Shown: positions 42,100 through 50,894 of the stretch, in pieces | How positions within the stretch are numbered: the first letter of the stretch is position 1 | Layout of the letters: every line of letters begins with the position of its first letter | NCBI RefSeq assembly: GCF_002245215.1 | Contig: NZ_NPMR01000002.1 | Span: 1,033,557-1,097,556, forward strand | Origin: Microbacterium sp. Yaish 1 | GTDB taxonomy: Bacteria > Actinomycetota > Actinomycetes > Actinomycetales > Microbacteriaceae | DNA length: 64,000 nucleotides | Direction of reading: 5' to 3' | The notes under the pieces: generated by a model | Told to the model about the DNA's origin: nothing | The model's input: only the letters and a program-made list of their open reading frames with translations | Databases searched by the model: none | Translations under genes and position numbers: made by a program

Positions 42100-42924
42100 T
42101 CAGCGGGCGAGGGCGACCATCTCGGCGCTGCGGTCCCAGAGCTCGCGGGCGAGATCGGGGTCCGTCGCGTTGCGGTGCGACCGGGTCGGGCGGTCGTTCT
42201 CGTAGTAGGCGCCGGGCACCCAGTCGCGGTTCGGGATGCCGTCGGCGAGGAAGACCAGACGCGCGCCGCCCTCGTCGGTCGTGGTGAGCAGCCTCCGCAC
42301 GAGCGGGTTGTGGTAGACCCACCGGAGCGGGCCGGGCACGTTCGCGGCGAACTGCGTCGCCACCACGCCGGGGTGGAAGGCGGCCGCCGAGATGCCCTGG
42401 TCGCCGAAGCGGGTCTGCAGCTCACGGGTGAACAGGATGTCGGCGAGCTTGGCATTGCCGTAGGCGATGCGCCCCGAGTAGTGCTTCGCCGCGTTCAGAT
42501 CGCTCACGTCGAACCGCGAGAACAGGCGCGCGGCCACGCTCGCCGTCTGGATGACGGATGCCTCGCTCTCGATGAGTCGCTCCAGCAACAGGTTCGTCAG
42601 CAGGAACCCGGCGAGGTGATTGACCTGGAACGTCTGCTCGTAGCCGTCGACGGTGAGGGCACGCGGGCCGAAGATACCGCCGGCGTTGTTGGCGAGGACG
42701 TCGATCCGTGGATACGCCTCGAGCAGCTCGTCGGCCAGACGCCGCACCTGGGCGAGCTCGGCGTAGTCGGCCAGGTGGTAGGGCGCGTCGAGCTCGCTCG
42801 CGAGAGCCCGGGTCTTCTCAGGCGAGCGCCCGACGAGCACGACGCGGTGCCCTTCCCGCGCGAGGCGCCGCGCCGCGGCCGCCCCGATCCCGTCGCTGGC
42901 TCCCGTGATGATGATCGTGCGCAT
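42100..42924 (-). CDS. Short-chain dehydrogenase/reductase
   Basis: A 274-residue SDR. Cofactor motif TGASDGIG (7-14), LVGRS after strand two (NADP-type Arg), NNAGG, catalytic Ser in VIQTASVA and Tyr/Lys in YGNAKLAD. SGRIAYGNAKLADILFTRELQTR and HPGVVATQF resemble the retinol-dehydrogenase/WW-oxidoreductase branch of SDRs. Substrate unknown. ATG 42924 is chosen because the first strand starts there. Confidence 0.8.
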   Translation of the reverse strand: MRTIIITGASDGIGAAAARRLAREGHRVVLVGRSPEKTRALASELDAPYHLADYAELAQVRRLADELLEAYPRIDVLANNAGGIFGPRALTVDGYEQTFQVNHLAGFLLTNLLLERLIESEASVIQTASVAARLFSRFDVSDLNAAKHYSGRIAYGNAKLADILFTRELQTRFGDQGISAAAFHPGVVATQFAANVPGPLRWVYHNPLVRRLLTTTDEGGARLVFLADGIPNRDWVPGAYYENDRPTRSHRNATDPDLARELWDRSAEMVALAR

Positions 42925-43057
42925 GCCCGCAGTCTCGCAGGCCGCGGGCAGTCGGCGGGAGTGCTGGCGCATCCGACCCCGGTGTGTCAACGACTTCTCC
43001 CCCGGCGCCGCCGGGCGACAGGATCGCCGCATTCGAAGCACAACGGAAGGAACCGGG

Positions 43058-43273
43058 ATGGCTCAGGAACTGTCGAAGGGCGACCGCGTGAGCTGGGACA
43101 CCTCTCAGGGACGAACGCAGGGAAAGATCGTCGAGAAGAAGGAGAAGGACTTCCAGTTCGCGGGTCAGAAGTTCACGGCATCCGCCGACGAGCCGGCCTT
43201 CATCGTCGAGGCGGAGAAGAGCGGCGACCGGGCGGCGCACAAGCGATCGGCGCTGCGCAAGCTCAGCAGCTGA
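43058..43273 (+). CDS. DUF2945 (HVA1/Tudor-like) small protein
   Basis: A 71-residue all-beta protein with KGDRVSWDTSQGRTQGKIVEK at the start and ADEPAFIVEAEKSGDRAAHKRSALRKL at the end: the DUF2945/hypervirulence-associated family, an SH3/Tudor-like barrel of unknown function found widely in soil bacteria and fungi. GGAAGGAA precedes ATG 43058. Paired tail to tail with the SRPBCC gene through a shared terminator. Confidence 0.8.
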   Translation: MAQELSKGDRVSWDTSQGRTQGKIVEKKEKDFQFAGQKFTASADEPAFIVEAEKSGDRAAHKRSALRKLSS

Positions 43274-43276
43274 GCG

Positions 43277-43314
43277 GCAGCCGCTCGGTACCGCCCGCAG
43301 CCGCTCGGCACCGC
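43277..43314. repeat. Tandem 18-mer duplication
   Basis: GCAGCCGCTCGGTACCGC (43277-43294) is repeated with one change at 43297-43314, a period of 20 nt, between a stop codon and the terminator. Confidence 0.7.
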
Positions 43315-43315
43315 G

Positions 43316-43352
43316 ACGAGAGGCCCCTCCGCCGAACGGAGGGGCCTCTCGT
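43316..43352. terminator. Strong bidirectional terminator
   Basis: A perfect 16-nt stem (43316-43331 with 43337-43352; arm ACGAGAGGCCCCTCCG) and 5-nt loop CCGAA, placed 42 nt after the DUF2945 stop and 15 nt after the SRPBCC stop on the other strand. Confidence 0.85.
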
Positions 43353-43367
43353 CGTATCGCGCCGGGG

Positions 43368-43823
43368 TCAGTTCTCGATGTCGCCGCGCCAGGCACCGGT
43401 CTCGGTGCCGCGCGACTCGATGAACTCCTTGAAGCGCGTGAGGTCCTTCTTCACGGCGTGGTCGTCGATGCCGATGGCGGCACCGACCGACTCGACGAAG
43501 CCCTCGGGCTTCCAGTCCAGCTGAACCGTGACGCGGGTCTCGTTGTCGCTGAGCTTGTGGAACGTCACGACACCGGCGTGCTCGTCCTTGCCGCCGACGC
43601 TGTTCCAGGCCACACGCTCGTCGGGGTGCTGCTCGGTGATCTTGGCGGTGAACTCGCGCTCGGCCCCGCCGATCTTCACCTTCCAGTGGGTCGTGCCGTC
43701 GTCGAGCTGGGTGACCGACTCGACGAAGCTCAGGAAGTGCGGGAACGACTCGAACTGCGTCCACTGGTTGTAGGCGACGGAGACGGGAACGTCGACGTCG
43801 ATGGTCTCGATGATGCGAGCCAT
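43368..43823 (-). CDS. SRPBCC (START/Bet v1-like) protein
   Basis: A 151-residue helix-grip protein of the polyketide-cyclase/dehydrase-like group: ARIIETIDVDVPVSVAYNQW, FPHFLSFVESVTQLDD, TAKITEQHPDERVAWNS and TRVTVQLDWKPEGFVESVG. Members bind hydrophobic ligands or serve as small stress proteins. AAAGGAG lies before ATG 43823. Ligand unknown. Confidence 0.8.
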   Translation of the reverse strand: MARIIETIDVDVPVSVAYNQWTQFESFPHFLSFVESVTQLDDGTTHWKVKIGGAEREFTAKITEQHPDERVAWNSVGGKDEHAGVVTFHKLSDNETRVTVQLDWKPEGFVESVGAAIGIDDHAVKKDLTRFKEFIESRGTETGAWRGDIEN

Positions 43824-43935
43824 GGGCGGCTCCTTTCGTTTCGATTGCGGGGCTGTCACCATGCTTCGCCGTCACCGGCGCCGTCGCGACCGACTTGCGA
43901 CCTCGGCGGTCGGCTGGTAGGCCCCGAGGCCGGGG

Positions 43936-45021
43936 TCAGTCGAGCCCGCGCACCGGCACGCCGAGCCACTCGCCGAGGTCGCGGATCTCCGCCTCGACCA
44001 TCTCGCGCTCCTCGCTCTCCCAGGGCACGAGCTCGTGCAGCGCCGTGACGACGAGGTTCTCCTTCGGTTTGTCGAGGGCGGCGTCGAGAAGACCGATGAA
44101 CCGGTCGCCGCATAGGATCGGATGCGCGAAATAGCCGTACACGCGCTGCGCCTTCGGCACGAACTGCTCGAGCTTGTAGGTGAAGTCGAACGCCTCGACC
44201 AGTCGCGGCCGGTCGAACAGCATCCCGTCGTACGGATTGAGGATCGCCACCCTCCCGCCGGGATCGTCGTCGATGGCCTCGAGCGCCCGCGGGTCGACCC
44301 GCCACTTCCACGAGCTGCCCTCGACGACGGCCGGCTCGCCCGCGGTCCCCACCCCCGACCACGACGATCTCTGCCGCGCGAGCCCCGCGCCCTGCAGACG
44401 GCGCTCGTCGAGCATCGCCCCGGCCTCGTCGTAGGTCAGGTCGTCGGGCTCGGGGCCGCGCGCCCGCTCCGCGACATCCCAGCGGCGCAGCCGACCGGCA
44501 CGCCCGACGACCGCGACCTCGCCGAGCCGCTCGAGCAGATCGAGCATGCGCGGCACCTGGTTGTCGCTGTACCAGCCGCTGTCGTTACCAGCGGGCACGG
44601 CGGCGGTGTCGGGGATGTCGGACGCCAGCAGAGGCCCGTCGGCGCGCAGTCGCGCCAGGACGTCGGCTCGGAAGGCGCTGTTCGCCTCGAGCCAGGCCGC
44701 CGTGCTCTCACGCACGGACCGCTCGCGCATCCGCACCCGCATCGCCGGGAGCATGCTCGCCGGGTGGAACGAGCCGGCGTACTCGAAGAGCTGCCGGTCG
44801 TCCTCGACGGCTTTGGTCAGCTGCCCGGGCTCGTAGCCCCAGCCGATCCTCGTCCACGGGATCGCCTGCTCGCTGGGCGCGATGACGGCCGTCGGATCGA
44901 TCTTGATCGCCCCGATCTGCTCGGCCACCTCGACGACGTCGCCGGGCCGGTCGGCCTCGAGCAGCTGCGCCCGCACGATGATGCGACGGGCCTGCTCACG
45001 CGTGAGCCGGTGCGGTTCCAT
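43936..45021 (-). CDS. YcaQ-type winged-helix DNA glycosylase family protein
   Basis: A 361-residue HTH_42 family protein, related to interstrand-crosslink glycosylases YcaQ/AlkX and AlkZ. Family blocks: LTREQARRIIVRAQ, DPTAVIAPSEQ, LFEYAGSFHPASMLPAMRVRM, NPYDGMLFDRPRLVEAFDF, KLEQFVPKAQRVYGYFAHPILCGDRFIG. The catalytic Q-hydrophobic-D (or Q-x-Q) motif is changed here: the position reads Lys40-Ile-Asp42. If that alignment is right, activity may differ. ATG 45021 follows TAGCGT by 6 nt. Confidence 0.75.
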   Translation of the reverse strand: MEPHRLTREQARRIIVRAQLLEADRPGDVVEVAEQIGAIKIDPTAVIAPSEQAIPWTRIGWGYEPGQLTKAVEDDRQLFEYAGSFHPASMLPAMRVRMRERSVRESTAAWLEANSAFRADVLARLRADGPLLASDIPDTAAVPAGNDSGWYSDNQVPRMLDLLERLGEVAVVGRAGRLRRWDVAERARGPEPDDLTYDEAGAMLDERRLQGAGLARQRSSWSGVGTAGEPAVVEGSSWKWRVDPRALEAIDDDPGGRVAILNPYDGMLFDRPRLVEAFDFTYKLEQFVPKAQRVYGYFAHPILCGDRFIGLLDAALDKPKENLVVTALHELVPWESEEREMVEAEIRDLGEWLGVPVRGLD

Positions 45022-45027
45022 GCGACG

Positions 45028-45033
45028 ACGCTA
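45028..45033 (-). promoter_or_regulatory. Leaderless -10 box (TAGCGT)
   Basis: TAGCGT on the minus strand 6 nt before ATG 45021. Confidence 0.55.
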
Positions 45034-45064
45034 CCGCCGACCCCCGACCCCTGACCCCCGACGC

Positions 45065-45748
45065 TCAGAAGCGGGCGACCCACTCGGGAACGGTGGCCGT
45101 CGCCGGGCCGAGCACGACGTCGTCGAACAGGCGAAGGTCCTCGTAGGCCTCGAGGTTCAGCAGAGCGGTGCGGGCCCCGGCTTCCGCCGCCACCGCGACG
45201 AGGGATGCCGCGGGCGTGACCGCCCCCGACGTCCCGATCACCCAGAACTGCTCGCACAGCGCCACCGCGTCGAAGATGTCGTCGAGCCCATATACCGCCT
45301 CACCGAACCAGACCACGTCGGGGCGGAGTGCTCGGGCTCCGCACACCGGGCAGGGCGGCCCGTCAGCGAGGTCGCCCTGCCACGGCATCCGCTCTCCGCA
45401 CGCCTCGCAGAGCGCCGACGCGAGCTCGCCGTGGATGTGGCTGACGCGCACCGACCCGGCACGCTCGTGCAGATCGTCGATGTTCTGCGTGACGATGAAC
45501 ACATCGCCCGGGCGCCGTGCTTCGAGGTCGGCGAGGGCGAGATGGGCCGCATTGGGCTCCGCGGCGGCCGCCGCGCGACGACGCTCGTCGTAGAACGCGT
45601 GGACGAGAGCCGGGTCGGCCGCATAGCCCTCGGGAGTCGCGACATCCTCGATGCGATGGTCCTCCCAGAGCCCGTCGGCGGCACGGAACGTACGGATGCC
45701 CGACTCGGCGGAGATGCCGGCGCCGGTGAGGACGACGGTTCGCGGCAC
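45065..45748 (-). CDS. cobB: Sir2 family NAD-dependent protein deacylase
   Basis: A 227-residue sirtuin. GAGISAESGIRTFR (11-24) binds NAD, TQNIDDLHERAG is the catalytic core, HIHGEL has the catalytic His, and CEAC/CPVC form the zinc site. VVWFGEAVYGLDDI and GTSGAVTPAASL complete the fold. TFRAADGLWEDHRIEDVATPEGYAADP resembles class III sirtuins that remove succinyl or malonyl groups. The GTG start lies 2 nt after the TrhO stop, so the two are co-translated. Confidence 0.85.
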   Translation of the reverse strand: MPRTVVLTGAGISAESGIRTFRAADGLWEDHRIEDVATPEGYAADPALVHAFYDERRRAAAAAEPNAAHLALADLEARRPGDVFIVTQNIDDLHERAGSVRVSHIHGELASALCEACGERMPWQGDLADGPPCPVCGARALRPDVVWFGEAVYGLDDIFDAVALCEQFWVIGTSGAVTPAASLVAVAAEAGARTALLNLEAYEDLRLFDDVVLGPATATVPEWVARF

Positions 45749-45750
45749 CG

Positions 45751-46482
45751 TCAGCGCCGCGCCGTCAGGTCGGGGGCGAGGGCCTCGCGTTCGTCGAAGA
45801 CGAAGCACTCGCCGTTCCAGTGCGCGCCGCCCTCGTGCTCGAAGTAGCCGAGGATCCCGCCCTCGAGCTGATAGGCGTCGACGCCTTCCTCGCGCAGGAC
45901 GATCGCGGCCTTCTCGCAGCGGATGCCGCCCGTGCAGAAGCTGACGACCGTCTTGTCCGCGAGCTGATCGCGGTGCGCCGCTGCGGCATCCGGGAACTGC
46001 GTGAAGCGCTCGATGCGCCAGTCGACGGCTCCCGCGAACGTGCCGTAGTCGACCTCGAAGGCGTTCCGGGTGTCGAGAAGGACGATCTCGCGCCCGGCGT
46101 CGTCGTGGCCCTGGTCGAGCCAGCGACGCAGGTCGCTCGGCGAGACGCTCGGAGCCCGCTCGGCGGCGGGCCGGATGGCGGGGCGGTCCATGCGGATGAT
46201 CTCGCGCTTGACCTTCACGAGCATCCGGCCGAACGGCTGCTCGTCGGACCAGCTCTCCTTCGCCGTCAGCGCCGCGAAGCGCTCGTCGGCGCGCAGGTCG
46301 TCGAGGAAGCCCCGAACATCGGTCTGGGCACCGGCGAGGAAGAGGTTGATGCCCTCCTCGGCCAGCAGGATCGTGCCCTTGAGCCCCGCGCCCTCGGCGC
46401 GCTCGCGCAGCACCCCGCGCAGCCCGACGGGGTCGGCGATGTGCGTGAAGAGGTACGCCGAGACGTTGAGAACGGATGCCAC
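45751..46482 (-). CDS. trhO: tRNA uridine hydroxylase TrhO (rhodanese family)
   Basis: A 243-residue protein: an N-terminal acylphosphatase-like domain (LKGTILLAEEGINLFLAG) and a C-terminal rhodanese domain whose active-site loop reads FCTGGIRCEKA with the Cys pair conserved. TrhO (YceA) uses oxygen to make 5-hydroxyuridine at tRNA position 34. Slightly shorter than the E. coli protein, lacking its extra zinc-rich C-terminal end. Leaderless GTG, 6 nt after TAGGCT. Confidence 0.85.
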   Translation of the reverse strand: MASVLNVSAYLFTHIADPVGLRGVLRERAEGAGLKGTILLAEEGINLFLAGAQTDVRGFLDDLRADERFAALTAKESWSDEQPFGRMLVKVKREIIRMDRPAIRPAAERAPSVSPSDLRRWLDQGHDDAGREIVLLDTRNAFEVDYGTFAGAVDWRIERFTQFPDAAAAHRDQLADKTVVSFCTGGIRCEKAAIVLREEGVDAYQLEGGILGYFEHEGGAHWNGECFVFDEREALAPDLTARR

Positions 46483-46488
46483 GCCTCC

Positions 46489-46494
46489 AGCCTA
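46489..46494 (-). promoter_or_regulatory. Leaderless -10 box (TAGGCT)
   Basis: TAGGCT on the minus strand 6 nt before GTG 46482. Confidence 0.5.
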
Positions 46495-46517
46495 CGAAAC
46501 CCGCGGCCGCACGCGGA

Positions 46518-46581
46518 TCGGGCGCAGCTCCCGGCATCCGCCGCAGAACCATCTGCGCGGGATGCCGAGAACTGCGCCCGA
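46518..46581. terminator. Long hairpin after aldo/keto reductase gene
   Basis: Two 29-nt arms (46518-46546, 46553-46581) pair with four mismatches around a 6-nt loop (AACCAT); outer part TCGGGCGCAG/CTGCGCCCGA is perfect. It begins 24 nt past the aldo/keto reductase stop (minus strand). No U-tract. Confidence 0.75.
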
Positions 46582-46605
46582 AGCCGAAGGCCGAAGGGGC
46601 CGGGG

Positions 46606-47466
<861 letters not shown>

Positions 47467-47527
47467 CGAGCGGGTCCCGACCGCGTCGCCGGGATTGACG
47501 CGGAGCGCCCGGACGGGCAAGGGGGTC

Positions 47528-48025
47528 TCAGCCGGCGAGCGCGTGCAGAGCGTCGCCGGTGAGGCGCTGCGTCGTCCACTCCGCCATGGGCTCGGCGCCG
47601 ATGGAGCGGTAGAACGCGATCGACGGCGCGTTCCAGTCGAGGACGGTCCACTCCAGCCGCGAGTAGCCGCGCTCGACGCAGACCTCGGCGAGCGACGCGA
47701 TCAGCGCCTTGCCGTAGCCGGTGCCGCGCTGCGACTCGTCGACGTAGAGGTCCTCGAGCCAGATGCCGTGGCGCCCCGTCCAGGTCGAGTAGGTGAGGAA
47801 CCAGATCGCGATGCCCACGATCGCGCCGTCGCGCTCGACCACGTGGCAGAAGGCGCGGGGCTCCGTTCCGAACAGCGTCGCGCGCAGCATCTCGGCGGTG
47901 TTCTCGACGGCATCCGGCTCTCGTTCGTAGACGGCGAGGGCGTGGATGCAGGCCAGGATGCCGGTCTCGTCACCGGGGCGGGCGGCGCGCAGCACAGCGC
48001 CGCCGGGAAGGTCGCGCGGGGTCAT
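47528..48025 (-). CDS. GNAT family N-acetyltransferase (diamine-acetyltransferase-like)
   Basis: A 165-residue GNAT enzyme. IWFLTYSTWTGRHGIWLEDLYVDESQRGTGYGKALI holds motif A with acetyl-CoA loop QRGTGYGKA. FLTYSTWTGRHGIWLEDLYV closely follows spermidine/diamine acetyltransferases (SSAT) of the type YFTYSTWKGRxIYLEDLYV. WTVLDWNAPSIAFYRSIGA is motif B. A polyamine or aminated small molecule is the likely substrate. Leaderless: TACGCT 6 nt upstream. Confidence 0.85.
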   Translation of the reverse strand: MTPRDLPGGAVLRAARPGDETGILACIHALAVYEREPDAVENTAEMLRATLFGTEPRAFCHVVERDGAIVGIAIWFLTYSTWTGRHGIWLEDLYVDESQRGTGYGKALIASLAEVCVERGYSRLEWTVLDWNAPSIAFYRSIGAEPMAEWTTQRLTGDALHALAG

Positions 48026-48031
48026 CCCGTC

Positions 48032-48037
48032 AGCGTA
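48032..48037 (-). promoter_or_regulatory. Leaderless -10 box (TACGCT)
   Basis: TACGCT on the minus strand 6 nt before ATG 48025. Confidence 0.5.
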
Positions 48038-48068
48038 TCGAGCGGGCGATGCCCCGCGGCGCCCCGCG

Positions 48069-48157
48069 CTAACTCCTCAATCTCGGGCGCGGCCCACACC
48101 GGACGGCCCGGATACCCGCGACGACCGCCGAGACCACCTCCCACCATGAGGAGTTAG
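48069..48157. repeat. AACTCCTCA palindromic element, copy 1
   Basis: CTAACTCCTCA (48069-48079) and TGAGGAGTTAG (48147-48157) form a perfect 11-nt inverted repeat 89 nt long overall, with weaker GC-rich pairing inside. It lies 16 nt past the stop of the siderophore-interacting protein gene. Same outer sequence as 56970-57055. Confidence 0.75.
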
Positions 48158-48173
48158 TGTGCCGGGTCGGGCG

Positions 48174-49031
48174 TCATCCGACCAGCGGACCGCCGTGCCG
48201 CCAGTACCCGAGGAACGAGATGCGCTCCTTCGGGATGCCGACGTCGGTGGTGAGGAACCGGCGGATGCCGGTGACGACGCCCGACTCGCCGGCGAGCCAC
48301 ACCGCGAAGCCCGGGTCGGCGGCCGCCGCGGCGCCGTGCTCCGCGGCCCACGACCGCACAGCCGTGGTGAGGGCCTCGTCGCCGGCGCGGTGCTCGACAC
48401 GCGTCACGAGCGCGCGACCGGCGAGCGCGTCGGTGACGAGGTCGTCGGCGGGGTCGGCCGCGCCGACGATGACGTGCGGCCGCGCCTCCGCCGGCAGCGA
48501 GGCGACGATGTTCCGCAGGGCCGGGAAGGCCGTCTCGTCGCCGACCAGGAGGAACCGGGTGGCGTCGCCGGGCGTCCAGTGGATGCCGTACCCCGTCCAC
48601 CCCATCCGCACGTCGGGGCCCGTGATGACGAGGGGGTCGCCGGGCCGGGCGGCCAGGGCCCAGGCCGACGCCGGCCCCACGGGCTCGTGCAGGAAGAAGT
48701 CGACGTCGATCTCGCGTTCGGTGACGCGGATGGCCGAGGGGGTGTAGGTGCGCAGCACGTTGCGGTCATCCTCAGCCAGAGCCTTCCACCGCGCGTACCA
48801 GTCGGAGGGGTGCGGGGTCGGCTCGTCGAGCAGGCCGAAATCGGCCAGGCCGGGTGCCGGACGACCCGGCAGGGGAAGGACGATCTTGATGCGCTGGTCG
48901 AGCCCCCACGGCGCGAAGTTCGCCAGCGACTCGCCGCGAAGGGTGATGCGGATGAACCCGGGGCTGAGCCGGACCACGGCGGCGACCTCGACGACGAAGG
49001 CGCTGTAGGCCCAGGGACGCTCGGCGATCAC
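48174..49031 (-). CDS. Siderophore-interacting protein (ferric-siderophore reductase)
   Basis: A 285-residue FAD-dependent reductase of the SIP family. RTYTPSAIRVTEREIDVDFFLHE carries the FAD motif (RxYT...). GPASAWALAARPGDPLVITGP and LLVGDETAFPALRNIVASLP bind the NAD(P)H side. SIPs release iron from imported ferric siderophores in the cytoplasm. It is the last gene of the uptake operon, overlapping the ATPase gene by 4 nt. Confidence 0.88.
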   Translation of the reverse strand: MIAERPWAYSAFVVEVAAVVRLSPGFIRITLRGESLANFAPWGLDQRIKIVLPLPGRPAPGLADFGLLDEPTPHPSDWYARWKALAEDDRNVLRTYTPSAIRVTEREIDVDFFLHEPVGPASAWALAARPGDPLVITGPDVRMGWTGYGIHWTPGDATRFLLVGDETAFPALRNIVASLPAEARPHVIVGAADPADDLVTDALAGRALVTRVEHRAGDEALTTAVRSWAAEHGAAAAADPGFAVWLAGESGVVTGIRRFLTTDVGIPKERISFLGYWRHGGPLVG

Positions 49032-49861
49032 AGCGTCTCCTCCCCTGCGCCGGCGCCGCCCCGACGCGCGCGGAGCGGCACGACGAGGGGCCCGCCGGTG
49101 ACCGGATCGTCGACGACGATGTTCGCGAGCCCGAAGACCTCCTGCACCCGCTCGCTCGTGATCACCTCGGCCGGCGGTCCCTCCGCGAGGATGCGTCCGT
49201 CGCGCATCGCGACGATGCGGCTCGCGTACCGGGCGGCATGGTTCAGGTCGTGGAGCACCGCGACGATCGTCCGGCCGCGCTCGTTCAGCTCGGCGAAGAG
49301 CTCCATCAGCTCGACCTGGTGGGCCACGTCGAGGAACGTCGTCGGCTCGTCGAGCAGCAGCAGGTCGGTCTGCTGTGCGAGGACCATCGCGACCCAGACA
49401 CGCTGGCGCTGGCCGCCCGAGAGCGCCTCGACGGGGCGCGTGGCGAGCTGCGTCGTGCCGGTCGCCGCCAGCGCCTCGTCGACGGCCGCGTCATCCGCGG
49501 TGGACCACTGCCGGAAGAGCGTCTGGTGCGGGTAGCGACCGCGTCCGACGAGCTCGCGCACGGTGATGCCCTCGGGGGCGATCGCCGACTGCGGCAGCAG
49601 ACCCAGGCGCCGGGCGACCTCCTTCGCGGGCAGCTCGGCGATCGCGCGGCCGTCGAGCACGATGTTCCCCGCGCGCGGTGCGAGAAGGCGCGACAGGCCG
49701 CGCAGGAGAGTGGACTTGCCGCAGGCGTTGGGACCGATGATGACGGTGAACGACCCGGGCTCGATCCGCACCGACAGATCGCGGACGATCTCGGCGCCGT
49801 CGTAGGCGAGCGTCACGGACTCTGCGGCGAGCGATGTCGCCGGGGGGAACGGGTCAGGCAC
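49028..49861 (-). CDS. Ferric-siderophore ABC transporter ATPase (FepC/FhuC type)
   Basis: A 277-residue ATPase. Walker A GPNACGKST, Q-loop LLPQSAIAPEG, signature LSGGQRQR, Walker B LLLLDEPT and switch His in LHDLNHAA. RYPHQTLFRQWS and ELNERGRTIVAVLHDLNHAARYA are typical of the siderophore group. Fourth gene of the operon; 8-nt overlap with the upstream permease and 4-nt overlap with the downstream reductase. Confidence 0.9.
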   Translation of the reverse strand: MPDPFPPATSLAAESVTLAYDGAEIVRDLSVRIEPGSFTVIIGPNACGKSTLLRGLSRLLAPRAGNIVLDGRAIAELPAKEVARRLGLLPQSAIAPEGITVRELVGRGRYPHQTLFRQWSTADDAAVDEALAATGTTQLATRPVEALSGGQRQRVWVAMVLAQQTDLLLLDEPTTFLDVAHQVELMELFAELNERGRTIVAVLHDLNHAARYASRIVAMRDGRILAEGPPAEVITSERVQEVFGLANIVVDDPVTGGPLVVPLRARRGGAGAGEETL

Positions 49862-50894
49862 GGCGGCGGACCTCCAGCACGATCATGAGGACGAGGTAGG
49901 CGCCGCCGAGCGAGACGGTGACGACGCCGACGGGGAGCGGGGCGGGCAGCAGGTGCTGCGCGATGAGGTCGGAGGCGATCAGCAGCACGGCTCCGATGAG
50001 AGCGGAGAGGCCGAGCGACAGGTGCGGAGTCCGCGCGATGAGGCGCCCCACCTGCGGTGCTGCCAGCGCGACGAAGGCGATCGGACCGCCGACGGTCGTC
50101 GCCGCCGCGACCAGCACGACCCCGACCAGCAGTGCGAGTGTGCGGACCAGGTGCGGTCGGGCGCCCGTCGCGGCTGCGAGGTCGTCACCGAGCTCGAGCT
50201 GGCGCAGCCGCGGCACGAGCGCGAACGACGCGACGACGAACGGAGCCGCGCACGCGAGCGCGCCGGCCACCGCCGGAGCCGTGACACCGTTGAGACTGCC
50301 GGCACCCCAGGCGGAGGCGAACATCGCCGTCTCGAGCTCGATCTGCAGCAGCATCCAGGTGTTGAGCGACGCGAGCATCGCCGAGACGCCGATGCCGACG
50401 ACGATGAGGCGGAACCCCTGCAGCCCGCCGCGCCAGGCGAGCGCCCAGATCGCCACGGCGGTGGCGAGGGCGCCGATCAGCGAGCCGCCCACGAGCACCG
50501 GCCAGCTCGACGACACGAGGACGAGCGCGGCGAGCATGCCCGTGAAGGCGCCGCTCGAGAGCCCCAGGATGTCGGGACTCGCCAGCGGATTGCGCGTGAC
50601 GGTCTGGAACAGCGCCCCGGCGATCCCGAGGGTCGCCCCCACCCCGAGCGCCGCGACTGCGCGGGGCAGCCGCCACTCGCGGACGACGGTCTGCACGAGC
50701 GCATCGTCGCTCGCACCCACCAGCGCCGCGACGACGTCGCCCGGCGCGACCGGGAACGTACCGGCGCCGAGGGCGACGACCAGCAGGACGCCCGCTCCCG
50801 CGAGAGCAGCGATCCCGACGACGACGCTGCGCAGGCGCAGCAGCACGTGCAGCCCGCCGATCCGCAGGCTCAGCATCCGTGGCGCGCCGCTCAC
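49854..50894 (-). CDS. FecCD family iron-siderophore permease, second subunit
   Basis: A 346-residue permease with nine to ten helices. REWRLPRAVAALGVGATLGIAGALFQTVTRNPLASPDILGLSSGA is the FecCD signature; GPIAFVALAAPQVGRLIAR is the conserved loop that docks the ATPase. The GTG at 50894 overlaps the stop of the first permease by 4 nt (GTGA), which sets the start. Confidence 0.88.
   Translation of the reverse strand: MSGAPRMLSLRIGGLHVLLRLRSVVVGIAALAGAGVLLVVALGAGTFPVAPGDVVAALVGASDDALVQTVVREWRLPRAVAALGVGATLGIAGALFQTVTRNPLASPDILGLSSGAFTGMLAALVLVSSSWPVLVGGSLIGALATAVAIWALAWRGGLQGFRLIVVGIGVSAMLASLNTWMLLQIELETAMFASAWGAGSLNGVTAPAVAGALACAAPFVVASFALVPRLRQLELGDDLAAATGARPHLVRTLALLVGVVLVAAATTVGGPIAFVALAAPQVGRLIARTPHLSLGLSALIGAVLLIASDLIAQHLLPAPLPVGVVTVSLGGAYLVLMIVLEVRRRA

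Noticed and set aside
43277..43314. Tandem 18-mers as a CRISPR-like array
   Set aside because: Only two copies, no spacers of usual size and no cas genes nearby; a local duplication.
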